Assembly (NCBI GenBank): GCA_021151695.1
Contig: JAGKWU010000004.1
Coordinates: forward strand, 248,001-312,000
Origin: Cellvibrionaceae bacterium
GTDB taxonomy: Bacteria; Pseudomonadota; Gammaproteobacteria; Pseudomonadales; Cellvibrionaceae
Length of the DNA: 64,000 bases
Direction: 5' to 3'
The translations under genes and the position numbers were made by a program. Under the pieces are notes generated by a model that was not told where the DNA came from, ran no database searches, and was given only the letters and a program-made list of their open reading frames with translations. This document shows, one piece after another, positions 34,999-43,466 of the stretch (position 1 is the first letter of the stretch; each line of letters starts with the position of its first letter).

Positions 34999-37455
34999 AT
35001 GCTCTCTAAAAAATCCGTCTTCAGTATTGTTTTTTGGTTGTTGCTGGCTGGCGCAAGTGTTACCGCGGTGACATTCGCAGGCCTCTACTTATATTTGAGC
35101 CCCAAATTGCCGCCCGTCGACAGCCTTCGGCAGGTTAAATTACAGACCCCGCTTAGAGTTTATTCAAGTGACGGAAAGCTTATCGGTGAGTTTGGTGAAC
35201 AGCGTCGCACGCCCTTGAAATACAATCAGATTCCGCCGTTATATCTAAAAGCGTTACTCGCTGCAGAAGACGCCGAATTCTTCGAACATCATGGCGTATC
35301 TCTTCGCGGGCTGGTGCGTGCAGGTTCACAAATCTTGCATTCGGGAGAGATCCAATCCGGTGGAAGCACGCTGACCATGCAGTTAGCGCGCGATTTTTTT
35401 CTTACACGCAAGCAGGTTTTTTCACGCAAATTTAACGAAATTTTGTTATCGATCCAGATCGAAAATGAATTCACCAAAGAAGAAATTCTCGAGCTGTTTA
35501 ACAACAAAATGTTTTTCGGTAACCGCGCCTATGGGCTTCAAGCTGCAGCACAAATTTATTACGGCAAAGACATTCACGACCTCAGCATAGCCCAATATGC
35601 GATGATCGTTGGCGTACTCAAAGCACCTTCCGCCTATAACCCTATTGCCAATCCCAAACGCGCCATGTTGCGTCGCAACTGGATTATTGGCCGTATGTGG
35701 GAATTAAAATTCATCGATAAAGCCTCCCACGATGCCGCCGTCGCGGAACCCAACACCGCCAGCAACCACGGCTCTACCCTGGATGTACAAGCACCTTATA
35801 TCGCTGAAATCGCTCGTAAAGAAGCGGTTGATCGCTTTGGTGAAAACGCCTACACCGATGGTTACAAAGTATTTACTACAGTTGACAGCGCCATGCAGGC
35901 CACTGCCCAGGCGGCCATAGTCAACGGCCTCATGGCCTACGACGAACGCCACGGTTACCGCGGGCCTGAGCGCCGTTTACCTGAATCAACATTGCCAGAC
36001 TATGAAGATTGGCAAGACCTCTTGCAAAACTATCCCACCCTCGGTGGATTGGAGGCAGTCGCTGTCATTGCCGTGGCCGACAAATCCACCACAGTATTGC
36101 GCTCCAACGGCGACCGAATGGATCTAGGCTGGACTCAAGGCCTCTCAGATAAACGCCCCTATTTAACAGAAGATAGCCGCGGCCCATCACCAAAATCGGC
36201 AAAAGACTTTTTGAAGGTCGGAGATATGGTGCGAATTGGCAAAGATAAAGATGGCCAGTGGCGCTTGTCGCAAGTGCCTGAAGTGCAAAGTGCATTGGTC
36301 TCTATAGATCCAATGGATGGTGCCGTGCGCGCGATGGTGGGCGGCTTTGATTTTAACCAGAGCCACTTTAATCGCGTGACTCAAAGTGCGCGCCAACCGG
36401 GATCAAGCTTTAAACCCCTGCTTTATACCTGCGCTATCGAACATGGATTCACGCCGGCGACCCTGGTAAATGACGCACCTATAGTGATTAAAAATGATTC
36501 CACTGGTGCAGTATGGCGCCCCGAAAACGATGAGAATACTTTTGAAGGTCCCACGCGTTTGCGTGTAGCACTCTATCGCTCGGTCAACCTGGTTTCTATC
36601 CGCGTGCTGAGAAGCCTGGGCGTGCAGACCTTTGTCGACAGCCTTGAGCGTTATGGTTTCAATAAAAAAGAATTTCCGCGCGAATTGTCTTTGGCACTGG
36701 GAGCTCATGGCGTACCGCCCATCCAAATGGCGACGGCATATAGCTCATTCGCCAACGGCGGCTTCAAAATTGATCCCTATATGGTGAGTCGTATTGAAAA
36801 TGGCCAGGGTGAAGCTGTATTCAGTGCGAATCCAAAACGCGTTTGTAAAACATGTCCGGAACAACTCGTTAAAGTCCCCGCCCAAGAGCCAACCGTCGAG
36901 CGGGTATCTGCTGGCAATGAGCCAGGCGCTGCTGCTGAGTCACCCTCTACTGGCGAACAACATGCACCTCGCATTATTGATGCCCGCGTCGCCTACATTA
37001 TGGATTCCATGCTGAAAGACGTAATAAACCGCGGTACCGGTCGGGCGGCTCTGGCCCTTAACCGCAAAGATTTGGCGGGCAAAACTGGCACGACCAACAA
37101 TGCGCGCGACACCTGGTTTTCCGGCTATAACCCAAGCCTGGAAACCACCGTGTGGGTCGGCTTTGATAAAAACACACCGCTGGGTCACAACGAGTTTGGT
37201 GCAACCGCCGCCCTGCCTATCTGGATCGATTTTATGCGCACTGCCCTTGAAGGCGTGCCTGACCAAATCAATCGCCAACCTGAAGGTATAGTGACTGTGC
37301 GTATCAATCCGGAGACTGGAAAACCAGCCGAGCCGGGTGATCCAAATGGCATTTTTGAGATTTTTCCCACCGAGATTTCGGCCACCGCCTCAGGGCCTGC
37401 CGGCATAGCTGACGAAGCACCCGCAGAAGAAACCCTGCCCGAGGGCGTACTCTAA
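34999..37455 (+). CDS. mrcA: Penicillin-binding protein 1A
   Basis: 818 aa bifunctional class A PBP (called ponA in Pseudomonas). N-terminal transmembrane anchor (about residues 10-32); GT51 glycosyltransferase with catalytic E90 in AAEDAEFFEHHG, and GSTLTMQLARDFFL; an OB-like insert; transpeptidase with S469 in GSSFK, SVN, and KTGTT. The reading frame could start at 34948, but a TATAAT lies across that codon; the ATG at 34999 (MLSKKSVFS) gives a normal membrane-anchored N-terminus. Divergent from pilM; followed by a bidirectional terminator. Confidence 0.96.
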   Translation: MLSKKSVFSIVFWLLLAGASVTAVTFAGLYLYLSPKLPPVDSLRQVKLQTPLRVYSSDGKLIGEFGEQRRTPLKYNQIPPLYLKALLAAEDAEFFEHHGVSLRGLVRAGSQILHSGEIQSGGSTLTMQLARDFFLTRKQVFSRKFNEILLSIQIENEFTKEEILELFNNKMFFGNRAYGLQAAAQIYYGKDIHDLSIAQYAMIVGVLKAPSAYNPIANPKRAMLRRNWIIGRMWELKFIDKASHDAAVAEPNTASNHGSTLDVQAPYIAEIARKEAVDRFGENAYTDGYKVFTTVDSAMQATAQAAIVNGLMAYDERHGYRGPERRLPESTLPDYEDWQDLLQNYPTLGGLEAVAVIAVADKSTTVLRSNGDRMDLGWTQGLSDKRPYLTEDSRGPSPKSAKDFLKVGDMVRIGKDKDGQWRLSQVPEVQSALVSIDPMDGAVRAMVGGFDFNQSHFNRVTQSARQPGSSFKPLLYTCAIEHGFTPATLVNDAPIVIKNDSTGAVWRPENDENTFEGPTRLRVALYRSVNLVSIRVLRSLGVQTFVDSLERYGFNKKEFPRELSLALGAHGVPPIQMATAYSSFANGGFKIDPYMVSRIENGQGEAVFSANPKRVCKTCPEQLVKVPAQEPTVERVSAGNEPGAAAESPSTGEQHAPRIIDARVAYIMDSMLKDVINRGTGRAALALNRKDLAGKTGTTNNARDTWFSGYNPSLETTVWVGFDKNTPLGHNEFGATAALPIWIDFMRTALEGVPDQINRQPEGIVTVRINPETGKPAEPGDPNGIFEIFPTEISATASGPAGIADEAPAEETLPEGVL

Positions 37456-37476
37456 ATATCCAGCTACTCACAATGT

Positions 37477-37513
37477 AAAAAAGGCTGGTCGAGATTATCG
37501 ACCAGCCTTTTTT
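37477..37513. terminator. Bidirectional terminator between ponA and the nuclease gene
   Basis: AAAAAAGGCTGGTCGA, GATTA loop, TCGACCAGCCTTTTTT: a 16-bp near-perfect stem with runs on both sides, between convergent genes. Confidence 0.93.
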
Positions 37514-37537
37514 ATTTAATAAGATGAAGGTAGGTGC

Positions 37538-38389
37538 TTACAACAGCTCCAGATTCCCTTGTATACGTGGCTGTACTACAAGAGGCTTGGATTGCGTTTG
37601 TGTTTTGCTCTTTTTGGATGGTTTACGCTTTTCGCTACCAGACTCGGTCACCCAACCGCGGACCTCTACTTGCCGTCCCTCCCAGCTTTTCCACGAGCGC
37701 ACCGAAAAATTGGGCAGGTCTGAGGGAGTAATTTTGATGGCAATCGGACCGTCCAATTCCAACCATATTGATTGGGCATGGCGAACACTGATCACCCGCC
37801 CCGTAACACGCATAAAACCAGTATCGTCTTCACTTAATTGCGCTGCCGGCTTTGCACGCCAATAGGCATTGCTCCATATACCCAGCCCTTTGGTTCGCGC
37901 TATTTGTTGCTGATCATGAAGACATTCGGACAAGCTGAGATTTGGCGGGATAGCCACATGAAACCCCAAGCCCGCACGCAACAACTCGCCAGCCAGACTG
38001 TTGCCTTTGGTGTTATAGACATGGGCAAGGGTACGCTCGTAGCGATCCACTCGCTCTGTGTCGTAATAGAGACGAACCTGCTTATCTTTTTTAACGAAGG
38101 CTTCTGTCATCTGTCGCGCATCTTCTCCTAGCGCCTGGCCGGTTTTCTCCTTTCCGTGATCCACTTCCGGAGCATTAACACCCAGGATGCGCACGTGGCG
38201 GCCATCGGCCAGCTTGATGGTATCGCCGTCATAGACGCGCTCTACCACAGCCATCTCACCCTCTCCGGCAGGGGTGCACTCCGCCAACGCAATCGTAGAC
38301 GCGAGATTCAAAAGCCCAAAAAGCAAAACGCCGAGGGTTTGCACACTCGGCGTTTTTGCTAACGGGCCCGCTAATTTTATCGGGCTCAT
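37538..38389 (-). CDS. Secreted thermonuclease-like (SNase) protein
   Basis: 283 aa with a signal peptide (hydrophobic run ending IALA, mature end near ECTPAG). The staphylococcal-nuclease-like domain (about residues 48-160) has VERVYDGDTIKL, the arginine/aspartate cluster of VRILGVNAPEVDH and YERTLAHVY, i.e. the two catalytic arginines and calcium-binding acids expected in the family. A further beta region of OB type and a Lys/Ser-rich stretch (KRKPSKKSKTQ) follow. The order SNase-rpmE-priA matches Pseudomonas. The reading frame is open further upstream, into rpmE, so I used the ATG at 38389, 13 bases after rpmE. The 5' coding part contains an intrinsic-terminator structure. Confidence 0.85.
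   Translation of the reverse strand: MSPIKLAGPLAKTPSVQTLGVLLFGLLNLASTIALAECTPAGEGEMAVVERVYDGDTIKLADGRHVRILGVNAPEVDHGKEKTGQALGEDARQMTEAFVKKDKQVRLYYDTERVDRYERTLAHVYNTKGNSLAGELLRAGLGFHVAIPPNLSLSECLHDQQQIARTKGLGIWSNAYWRAKPAAQLSEDDTGFMRVTGRVISVRHAQSIWLELDGPIAIKITPSDLPNFSVRSWKSWEGRQVEVRGWVTESGSEKRKPSKKSKTQTQSKPLVVQPRIQGNLELL
38325..38356 (-). terminator. rpmE terminator inside the nuclease coding start
   Basis: Leftward: AAAACGCCGAG, 10-base loop, CTCGGCGTTTTGCTTTTT. An 11-bp perfect stem with a T-rich tail that lies within codons 12-22 of the downstream nuclease gene, about 50 bases after the rpmE stop. Confidence 0.75.
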
Positions 38390-38402
38390 ATTTGTTGCTC
38401 GC

Positions 38403-38621
38403 TTACTTCTTGGCGCCGATGCGGCTGCCGAAGCGCTTGGTGAACTTGTCGATACGACCACCGGTGTCAACGATTTTTTGCTTGCCGGTGTAGAAAGGGT
38501 GGCAGTTGCCACACACGTCCACGTGTAAATCTTTGCCCAAAGTAGATGCAGTGGCAAAAGAGTTGCCGCAGCTGCAAGTTACGTTGATGGCTACGTAGTT
38601 TGGATGAATTTCTGGTTTCAT
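38403..38621 (-). CDS. rpmE: 50S ribosomal protein L31
   Basis: 72 aa. Zinc-containing (C+) L31: four cysteines in the pattern TCSCGNSF and VCGNCHPFYTG, then the conserved KIVDTGGRIDKFTKRFG. Such L31 forms serve as zinc stores that a zinc-free paralogue replaces under zinc starvation. Confidence 0.98.
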   Translation of the reverse strand: MKPEIHPNYVAINVTCSCGNSFATASTLGKDLHVDVCGNCHPFYTGKQKIVDTGGRIDKFTKRFGSRIGAKK

Positions 38622-38715
38622 GGTATTTGCCTTGTGTTGTGTGCCGCCACCCGGACATTTGTTTCGCCGAGCACCGCACCGCGGTTAAAAAGAATGGCTG
38701 ATTTAAGAGGCGGCG

Positions 38716-38743
38716 ATGCTACCAGAAAAACCAGCCAACGCAA
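38716..38743 (-). promoter_or_regulatory. Candidate promoter of rpmE
   Basis: Leftward: TTGCGT, 16-base spacer, TAGCAT. It would give a leader of roughly 90 bases in which GCCGCC near the start can pair with GGCGGC near the end. Confidence 0.4.
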
Positions 38744-38790
38744 GCAAAAACCATCCTGAGTGCCCGGTTTTTAACCTGCGAACTACGGAA

Positions 38791-39096
38791 TCAGGGCTTT
38801 TTACTCCAGACCTTACACCAGCCACCAGCATTAACTTGCTTGCCCGGGAAGATGTTGCAACCGAGCCACTGGGCACCTGCATCCCCTTTGGACTGCATGC
38901 AATTACCGCAAGTGCTGCCCGCCATCGCCGATTTCTCCACATAACCCAAGGCCTTGGCCTGGGTGTCATCGGGACTGAGCTTGGCCGATGGGGCTTCGGC
39001 TGCCTCCAGATTACAGGCCGGAATCAACACCATACCCGCCGCTGCAACGCCGGATAATTTCATAAAATTTCTACGATTAAGTTCTTTATTGATCAT
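38791..39096 (-). CDS. High-potential iron-sulfur protein
   Basis: 101 aa, small periplasmic electron carrier with one 4Fe-4S cluster. The twin-arginine signal ELNRRNFMKLSG is followed by a hydrophobic run to about residue 33. The cluster ligands are the four cysteines of STCGNCMQ, LGCNIF and GGWCKVW, the standard HiPIP spacing. GAGGG precedes the start. It stands alone between rpmE and priA, with no partner gene visible. Confidence 0.9.
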   Translation of the reverse strand: MINKELNRRNFMKLSGVAAAGMVLIPACNLEAAEAPSAKLSPDDTQAKALGYVEKSAMAGSTCGNCMQSKGDAGAQWLGCNIFPGKQVNAGGWCKVWSKKP

Positions 39097-39335
39097 GATT
39101 TTCCCTCACGGTTGGTAACGTCACGCTATTTTTCAGATTCAACCCCAGGCTCATTCACAAGCCCTGATCAATCATAGCAAGCCAGAAACAGCTGCTCTGT
39201 TAACTTAGCGCTACTTAACCTTCAGGCAATTGATGCAAAACAACTCGCGACGACATTCACCGCTCCGCAGGGCTGACTGAGGCAAGCTGGATCAGCTATG
39301 CTGCGCGGCTTGTCAGCACTCACTACAGCCAAAGC

Positions 39336-41558
39336 ATGCCCACACCTTTACTCGAAATTGCGCTGCCTACCCCCCTTCGTCGCCGCTTCGATTATCTGCC
39401 GCCAGCAGATATGACTGAAGCAAGCGCATGCCTGCTTGTTCCTGGTGTGTTGGTGCGGGTGCCATTTGGGCAGCAGGAATTGGTGGGGGTCCTCTTAGCT
39501 ATAAAGGAAGAAAGCGAACAGGATCGCAGCAAACTGCGCCACGCCCTGGCGGTGATTGAGGAGCAGCCAGCATTCCCTGAAGATATACTCGGATTGGTGC
39601 AATGGGCCGCAGACTATTACCAATGTCCCGAAGGTGAAGCCCTGAGCACTGCCCTGCCGGCACTCTTGCGCCAAGGTGAAATCGCGCAACTGCGTACAGA
39701 GCCCAGTTGGCAATTGAGTACACAAGGGAAAGGACTGCCGATCGGTGCACTCAAGCGTGCGCGCAAACAGGCTGAGTTACTGGCAGCATTGCAAGACCAC
39801 AGCCAACTTAGCCGCAGCGACATAGCCGCGCTGGATATCCCCGCCGCTATTATTAAAGCCCTGTCAGACAAGGGCCTTATTGAGCGTGCCGCTGAGCGCC
39901 CTTTTCACGCTGAGCAGCCTATTCCTTTTCCGCTCTTGCGCCAGCAACCTTACACGCTAAGCGACCAACAGCAGCAAGCATTCGCCAGCCTGGCATTCGA
40001 TCAGTTTCAAGTGAGCTTGCTGGATGGCGCCACTGGCAGCGGCAAAACTGAAATCTACCTGCAGGCAATTGCCAGGGTACTGGAATCGGGTAAACAAGCG
40101 CTGGTATTGGTACCTGAGATTGGGCTCACCCCCCAGACTATCGCCCGCTTCCAGCAGCGCTTTGCGGTGAAAGTTGTTGCTATGCACTCCGGCCTGAATG
40201 ATCGTGAACGGCTGGATGCCTGGGTTATGGCAAGATCCGGTCAGGCACCTATTTTGATTGGTACCCGCTCCGCCATTTTCACCCCTATGGCCAAGCTTGG
40301 CATCATCATTATCGACGAAGAGCACGACAGCTCCTTCAAGCAGCAGGATGGCTTTCGCTACTCCGCACGCGACCTGTCGGTGATGCGCGCCAGCCGTGCA
40401 GGCATTCCCCTGATTTTGGGCTCCGCCACCCCCTCGCTCGAAACCTTGCACAATGCCCAGCAGGGTCGCTATCGACACCTTCACCTGAGCGCACGCGCCG
40501 GGGATGCCAAACCACCGGAAGTGCAACTGCTGGATATGCGCGGCTTGCAACTGGTAGAAGGCTTTGCCGCCGACACAAAATTGGCCATGGCAACCGAACT
40601 GGCGGCCGGCAATCAAGTATTGGTATTCCTCAACCGTCGCGGCTATGCCCCTACCTTGGAATGTCACGATTGCGGCTGGCTGGCAAACTGCCCGCACTGC
40701 GACTTGCGTATGACGGTCCACCATAACCCCCGTCACTTGCACTGCCACCACTGCGACCACCAACGCAGCCTGCCGCAACGCTGTCCGAGCTGCCACAGCC
40801 ATCGCCTGAACCCCGTTGGGCAAGGTACGGAGCGCAGCGAACTGGTGCTGCAAGAGTGGTTTCCCCAGATTCCAGTGATCCGGGTTGACCGCGACTCCAC
40901 CCGCACCAAGCACGCGATGGCAGGTATCCTTGAACAGGTTCATCAGGGCGAACCCTGCCTATTGGTTGGCACCCAGATGCTTGCCAAAGGCCATCATTTT
41001 GCCGATGTGACCCTGGTAGTGATTATCGATGCCGATGCCGGGTTGTTCAGCACTGACTTCCGCGGCCCCGAGAAGATGGGCCAATTGCTGTTGCAAGTTG
41101 CCGGCCGCGCTGGTCGCGCCCACAAACCCGGCAGAGTCATACTGCAAAGCCACCACACCGACCATCCCTTGGTCCAAACCCTGGTGCGCCAAGGCTATCA
41201 CGCCTTTGCCGAGCTGATATTGCAAGAGCGCCAACTCACCCAACTGCCACCTTTCCGCTACCTGGCATTGCTACGCGCCGAAAGTAAACAGGCGGAACTG
41301 GCCTTTGATTTCCTCAAGTTTGCACGCCAGGAGGCGGAAACCCTGGTCGCACCACAACCAGAGCTTAGCTATCTCGGCCCCCTGCCCTCACTGATCGAGA
41401 AACGTGGCGATCGTTTTCGCTACCAATTGCAGTTCAACAGCGCCGCGCGCAAATCCTTGCACCAGTTGCTTGCACAACTTATTGCAAAGCTCGAGCATCA
41501 CCCCCTCGCCAAGCGCGTGCGCTGGGCGGTCGATGTTGATCCGCAAGATATGGGTTGA
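39336..41558 (+). CDS. priA: Primosomal helicase PriA
   Basis: 740 aa replication-restart helicase that loads the replisome at stalled forks. N-terminal 3'-OH/DNA-binding domain, then Walker A DGATGSGKTEIY, DEEH box (IIIDEEHDSSFKQQDGFRYSARD), zinc-binding cysteines between the helicase lobes (CHDCGWLANCPHCD and CHHCDH, CPSCHSH), motif VI QVAGRAGRAHKPG. Length and motif order are normal. Confidence 0.97.
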   Translation: MPTPLLEIALPTPLRRRFDYLPPADMTEASACLLVPGVLVRVPFGQQELVGVLLAIKEESEQDRSKLRHALAVIEEQPAFPEDILGLVQWAADYYQCPEGEALSTALPALLRQGEIAQLRTEPSWQLSTQGKGLPIGALKRARKQAELLAALQDHSQLSRSDIAALDIPAAIIKALSDKGLIERAAERPFHAEQPIPFPLLRQQPYTLSDQQQQAFASLAFDQFQVSLLDGATGSGKTEIYLQAIARVLESGKQALVLVPEIGLTPQTIARFQQRFAVKVVAMHSGLNDRERLDAWVMARSGQAPILIGTRSAIFTPMAKLGIIIIDEEHDSSFKQQDGFRYSARDLSVMRASRAGIPLILGSATPSLETLHNAQQGRYRHLHLSARAGDAKPPEVQLLDMRGLQLVEGFAADTKLAMATELAAGNQVLVFLNRRGYAPTLECHDCGWLANCPHCDLRMTVHHNPRHLHCHHCDHQRSLPQRCPSCHSHRLNPVGQGTERSELVLQEWFPQIPVIRVDRDSTRTKHAMAGILEQVHQGEPCLLVGTQMLAKGHHFADVTLVVIIDADAGLFSTDFRGPEKMGQLLLQVAGRAGRAHKPGRVILQSHHTDHPLVQTLVRQGYHAFAELILQERQLTQLPPFRYLALLRAESKQAELAFDFLKFARQEAETLVAPQPELSYLGPLPSLIEKRGDRFRYQLQFNSAARKSLHQLLAQLIAKLEHHPLAKRVRWAVDVDPQDMG

Positions 41559-41662
41559 AGCAAGCTGGCGCGATTTTATCGGGTGTGTGATCAAACCCAC
41601 TTACGGCTGCGTATAAATCCGCTTTAATCCCCCAAAGCGCAACGCCCACACGGATCAATGAC

Positions 41663-42529
41663 ATGCACCAGCCAGTCGCCGAAGTTCCCGCCAGCAGCCC
41701 GCAGCAACCGCCAGGTTTGCTGCGCAGGTTCTATAGCATCAGCCTGCGGGTATTATTGGCCGGAATACTCTTGTGGTTAGCGTCAATGGCCTATCTCTGG
41801 TTTAAGCAGGAGAGCCTGCTCTTCCACCCCGAACCGCTCGCCGCCAATGCCAAATTTGATTTGGCCTATACCTCGGAAGTCTACATAGACGTACCCGGCG
41901 CGAGGCTTCACGCGCTTTACCTGCGCCAGCCACCGACGCAAAGCAAAGGCATAGTGCTGTTTTTGCATGGCAATGCCGGCAATTTGGAAACCTGGTTCAC
42001 TAAAGCTGATTTCTGGTTAACCACCGGTTATGACGTGCTTATGCCTGATTATCGCGGCTTCGGCAAAAGCACGGGCCAGATAACCAGCGAAGACCAATTG
42101 CACGATGACGTTATGCGTATCTGGCAATGGGTAGCACCCAATTACCTGGGCAAGAAAAAGGTATTTTACGGCCGTTCACTCGGCACCGGCCTGGCGACGA
42201 AACTCGCCACCCAGGTAGAGCCAGACTTATTAGTGCTGGTATCTCCTTATACCAGCATGACGCAGATGGCGCGCGACTTTTACCCCTGGGTGCCAGCCGC
42301 ACTCCTGCGTTATCCGCTACCTACCGAACAGTGGCTGCCGCAAGTCCACAGTAAAATCCTGTTGTTGCATGGCACTGCGGACAAACTGATCTCCCCCAAC
42401 CATAGCCATCAGCTGCAAAAGCTCAATCCACGCGCGCAATTGGTGGAGATACCTGACGCAGCCCATGGGGATATTCACAATTTTCCACTCTATACGGATA
42501 CGCTCAAACAAGCCCTGGATGAACTGTGA
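41663..42529 (+). CDS. Membrane-anchored alpha/beta hydrolase
   Basis: 288 aa. One N-terminal transmembrane helix (about residues 26-47), then an alpha/beta-hydrolase fold of the BEM46/YfhR type: oxyanion region FLHGNAGNLETW, nucleophile Ser in YGRSLGTGLA, acid in HGTADKLISP, and His in PDAAHGDIHNF. Substrate unknown. It occupies the place between priA and the SPOR gene where argS lies in Pseudomonas. Confidence 0.85.
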   Translation: MHQPVAEVPASSPQQPPGLLRRFYSISLRVLLAGILLWLASMAYLWFKQESLLFHPEPLAANAKFDLAYTSEVYIDVPGARLHALYLRQPPTQSKGIVLFLHGNAGNLETWFTKADFWLTTGYDVLMPDYRGFGKSTGQITSEDQLHDDVMRIWQWVAPNYLGKKKVFYGRSLGTGLATKLATQVEPDLLVLVSPYTSMTQMARDFYPWVPAALLRYPLPTEQWLPQVHSKILLLHGTADKLISPNHSHQLQKLNPRAQLVEIPDAAHGDIHNFPLYTDTLKQALDEL

Positions 42530-42632
42530 CGCGACTAACCAACACAAGGAAGACAAACTGGCCACGTGTTTTAGTGACTCATCAATACATTCCCATTACA
42601 ATCGCGCCAGTTTTAATAAATAGCCGTCAACC

Positions 42633-43199
42633 ATGAGCAAAGATTTCGCCAAACGCAGTGCCAGCCCCAGCCGTCGCCCCGCCAAAAGTAATGCCGCACC
42701 CGCGTGGTTGTGGTTTATTTTAGGCGCTATTACCGGCGCATTTGCCATGACCCTGGTGTTCACCCTGCACAAACCCCAAGCACCTGCCGAGCCAGCGACA
42801 GAAACACCTAAATCCGCACAAAACTCATCCAAAACACCCAAGCCACGCTTTGATTTTTACAAACTGCTGCAAGAGAGTGAAACCATAGTGCCAGCCACCG
42901 AAACGGCGGGTGATAGCGATAAAAATCAAACCGCGTCTTCCGCCGATAACCTCGAATATATTTTGCAGGTAGGTTCGTTCCCCGCCCAACCTGAAGCGGA
43001 CAAATTGCGCGCGCAATTACTACTGCTTAATTTGGATGTGCACATAGAGCCAGTGGAAATCCACAAAGGGGAAATTTGGCACCGCGTTGTTGTTGGCCCC
43101 TTTGACTCGCAAGAAAAACTCACTACCGCCAAAGCCAAGCTGGTGGAAAACCAATACACGGCCCTCGTTCTCAAGCGCGCCAAAGGCGGTAAAAAATAG
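42633..43199 (+). CDS. SPOR-domain membrane protein, FtsN-like
   Basis: 188 aa. A cytoplasmic tail rich in Arg/Lys, one transmembrane helix (about residues 27-47), a Pro/Lys/Ser linker and a C-terminal SPOR domain (about 108-185, YILQVGSFPAQPEADKLRAQL... RVVVGPFDSQEKL). Such proteins bind septal peptidoglycan. Its place upstream of hslVU matches the FtsN-like gene of Pseudomonas, so a role in division is likely. Confidence 0.88.
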   Translation: MSKDFAKRSASPSRRPAKSNAAPAWLWFILGAITGAFAMTLVFTLHKPQAPAEPATETPKSAQNSSKTPKPRFDFYKLLQESETIVPATETAGDSDKNQTASSADNLEYILQVGSFPAQPEADKLRAQLLLLNLDVHIEPVEIHKGEIWHRVVVGPFDSQEKLTTAKAKLVENQYTALVLKRAKGGKK

Positions 43200-43233
43200 C
43201 AACGTCTCCTGCATAGCCTCCGCTAATTCCCTC

Positions 43234-43266
43234 ATCAGGTTTCGATAAAAACTGTCGAAACCTGAT
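43234..43266. repeat. 12-bp inverted repeat after the SPOR gene
   Basis: ATCAGGTTTCGA, 9-base loop, TCGAAACCTGAT. Perfect stem with no T-run; may terminate the SPOR transcript or be an operator of the halogenase gene. Confidence 0.6.
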
Positions 43267-43340
43267 ATTACATTCCACAATCGCCCCACCTCTTCTTTTA
43301 ACAAAAACCCCCTGTTACACGCGACTCCAGATCTTTCGCT

Positions 43341-43367
43341 CATAAGTTTCGATAGGTAAAACTTATG
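43341..43367. repeat. 9-bp inverted repeat upstream of the halogenase-like gene
   Basis: CATAAGTTT, 9-base spacer, AAACTTATG, about 100 bases before the start codon. Its left arm shares GTTTCGATA with the preceding repeat at 43234-43266. It may be an operator; the 200 bases here hold no gene. Confidence 0.45.
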
Positions 43368-43466
43368 GGTAATTGATCGATTAATCCCAATGCACAGGGA
43401 ACACTATGCCCCCTCCAACGCAGCCCTTAGGGGTAATCTAAAAATCAAAAATAATTGGTGAACGGA

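Noticed and set aside
39957..40943. 328-codon minus-strand reading frame opposite priA
   Set aside because: Antisense shadow of a well-supported gene; no recognisable domain, Cys/His/Gln-rich composition from GC-biased third positions, no ribosome site.
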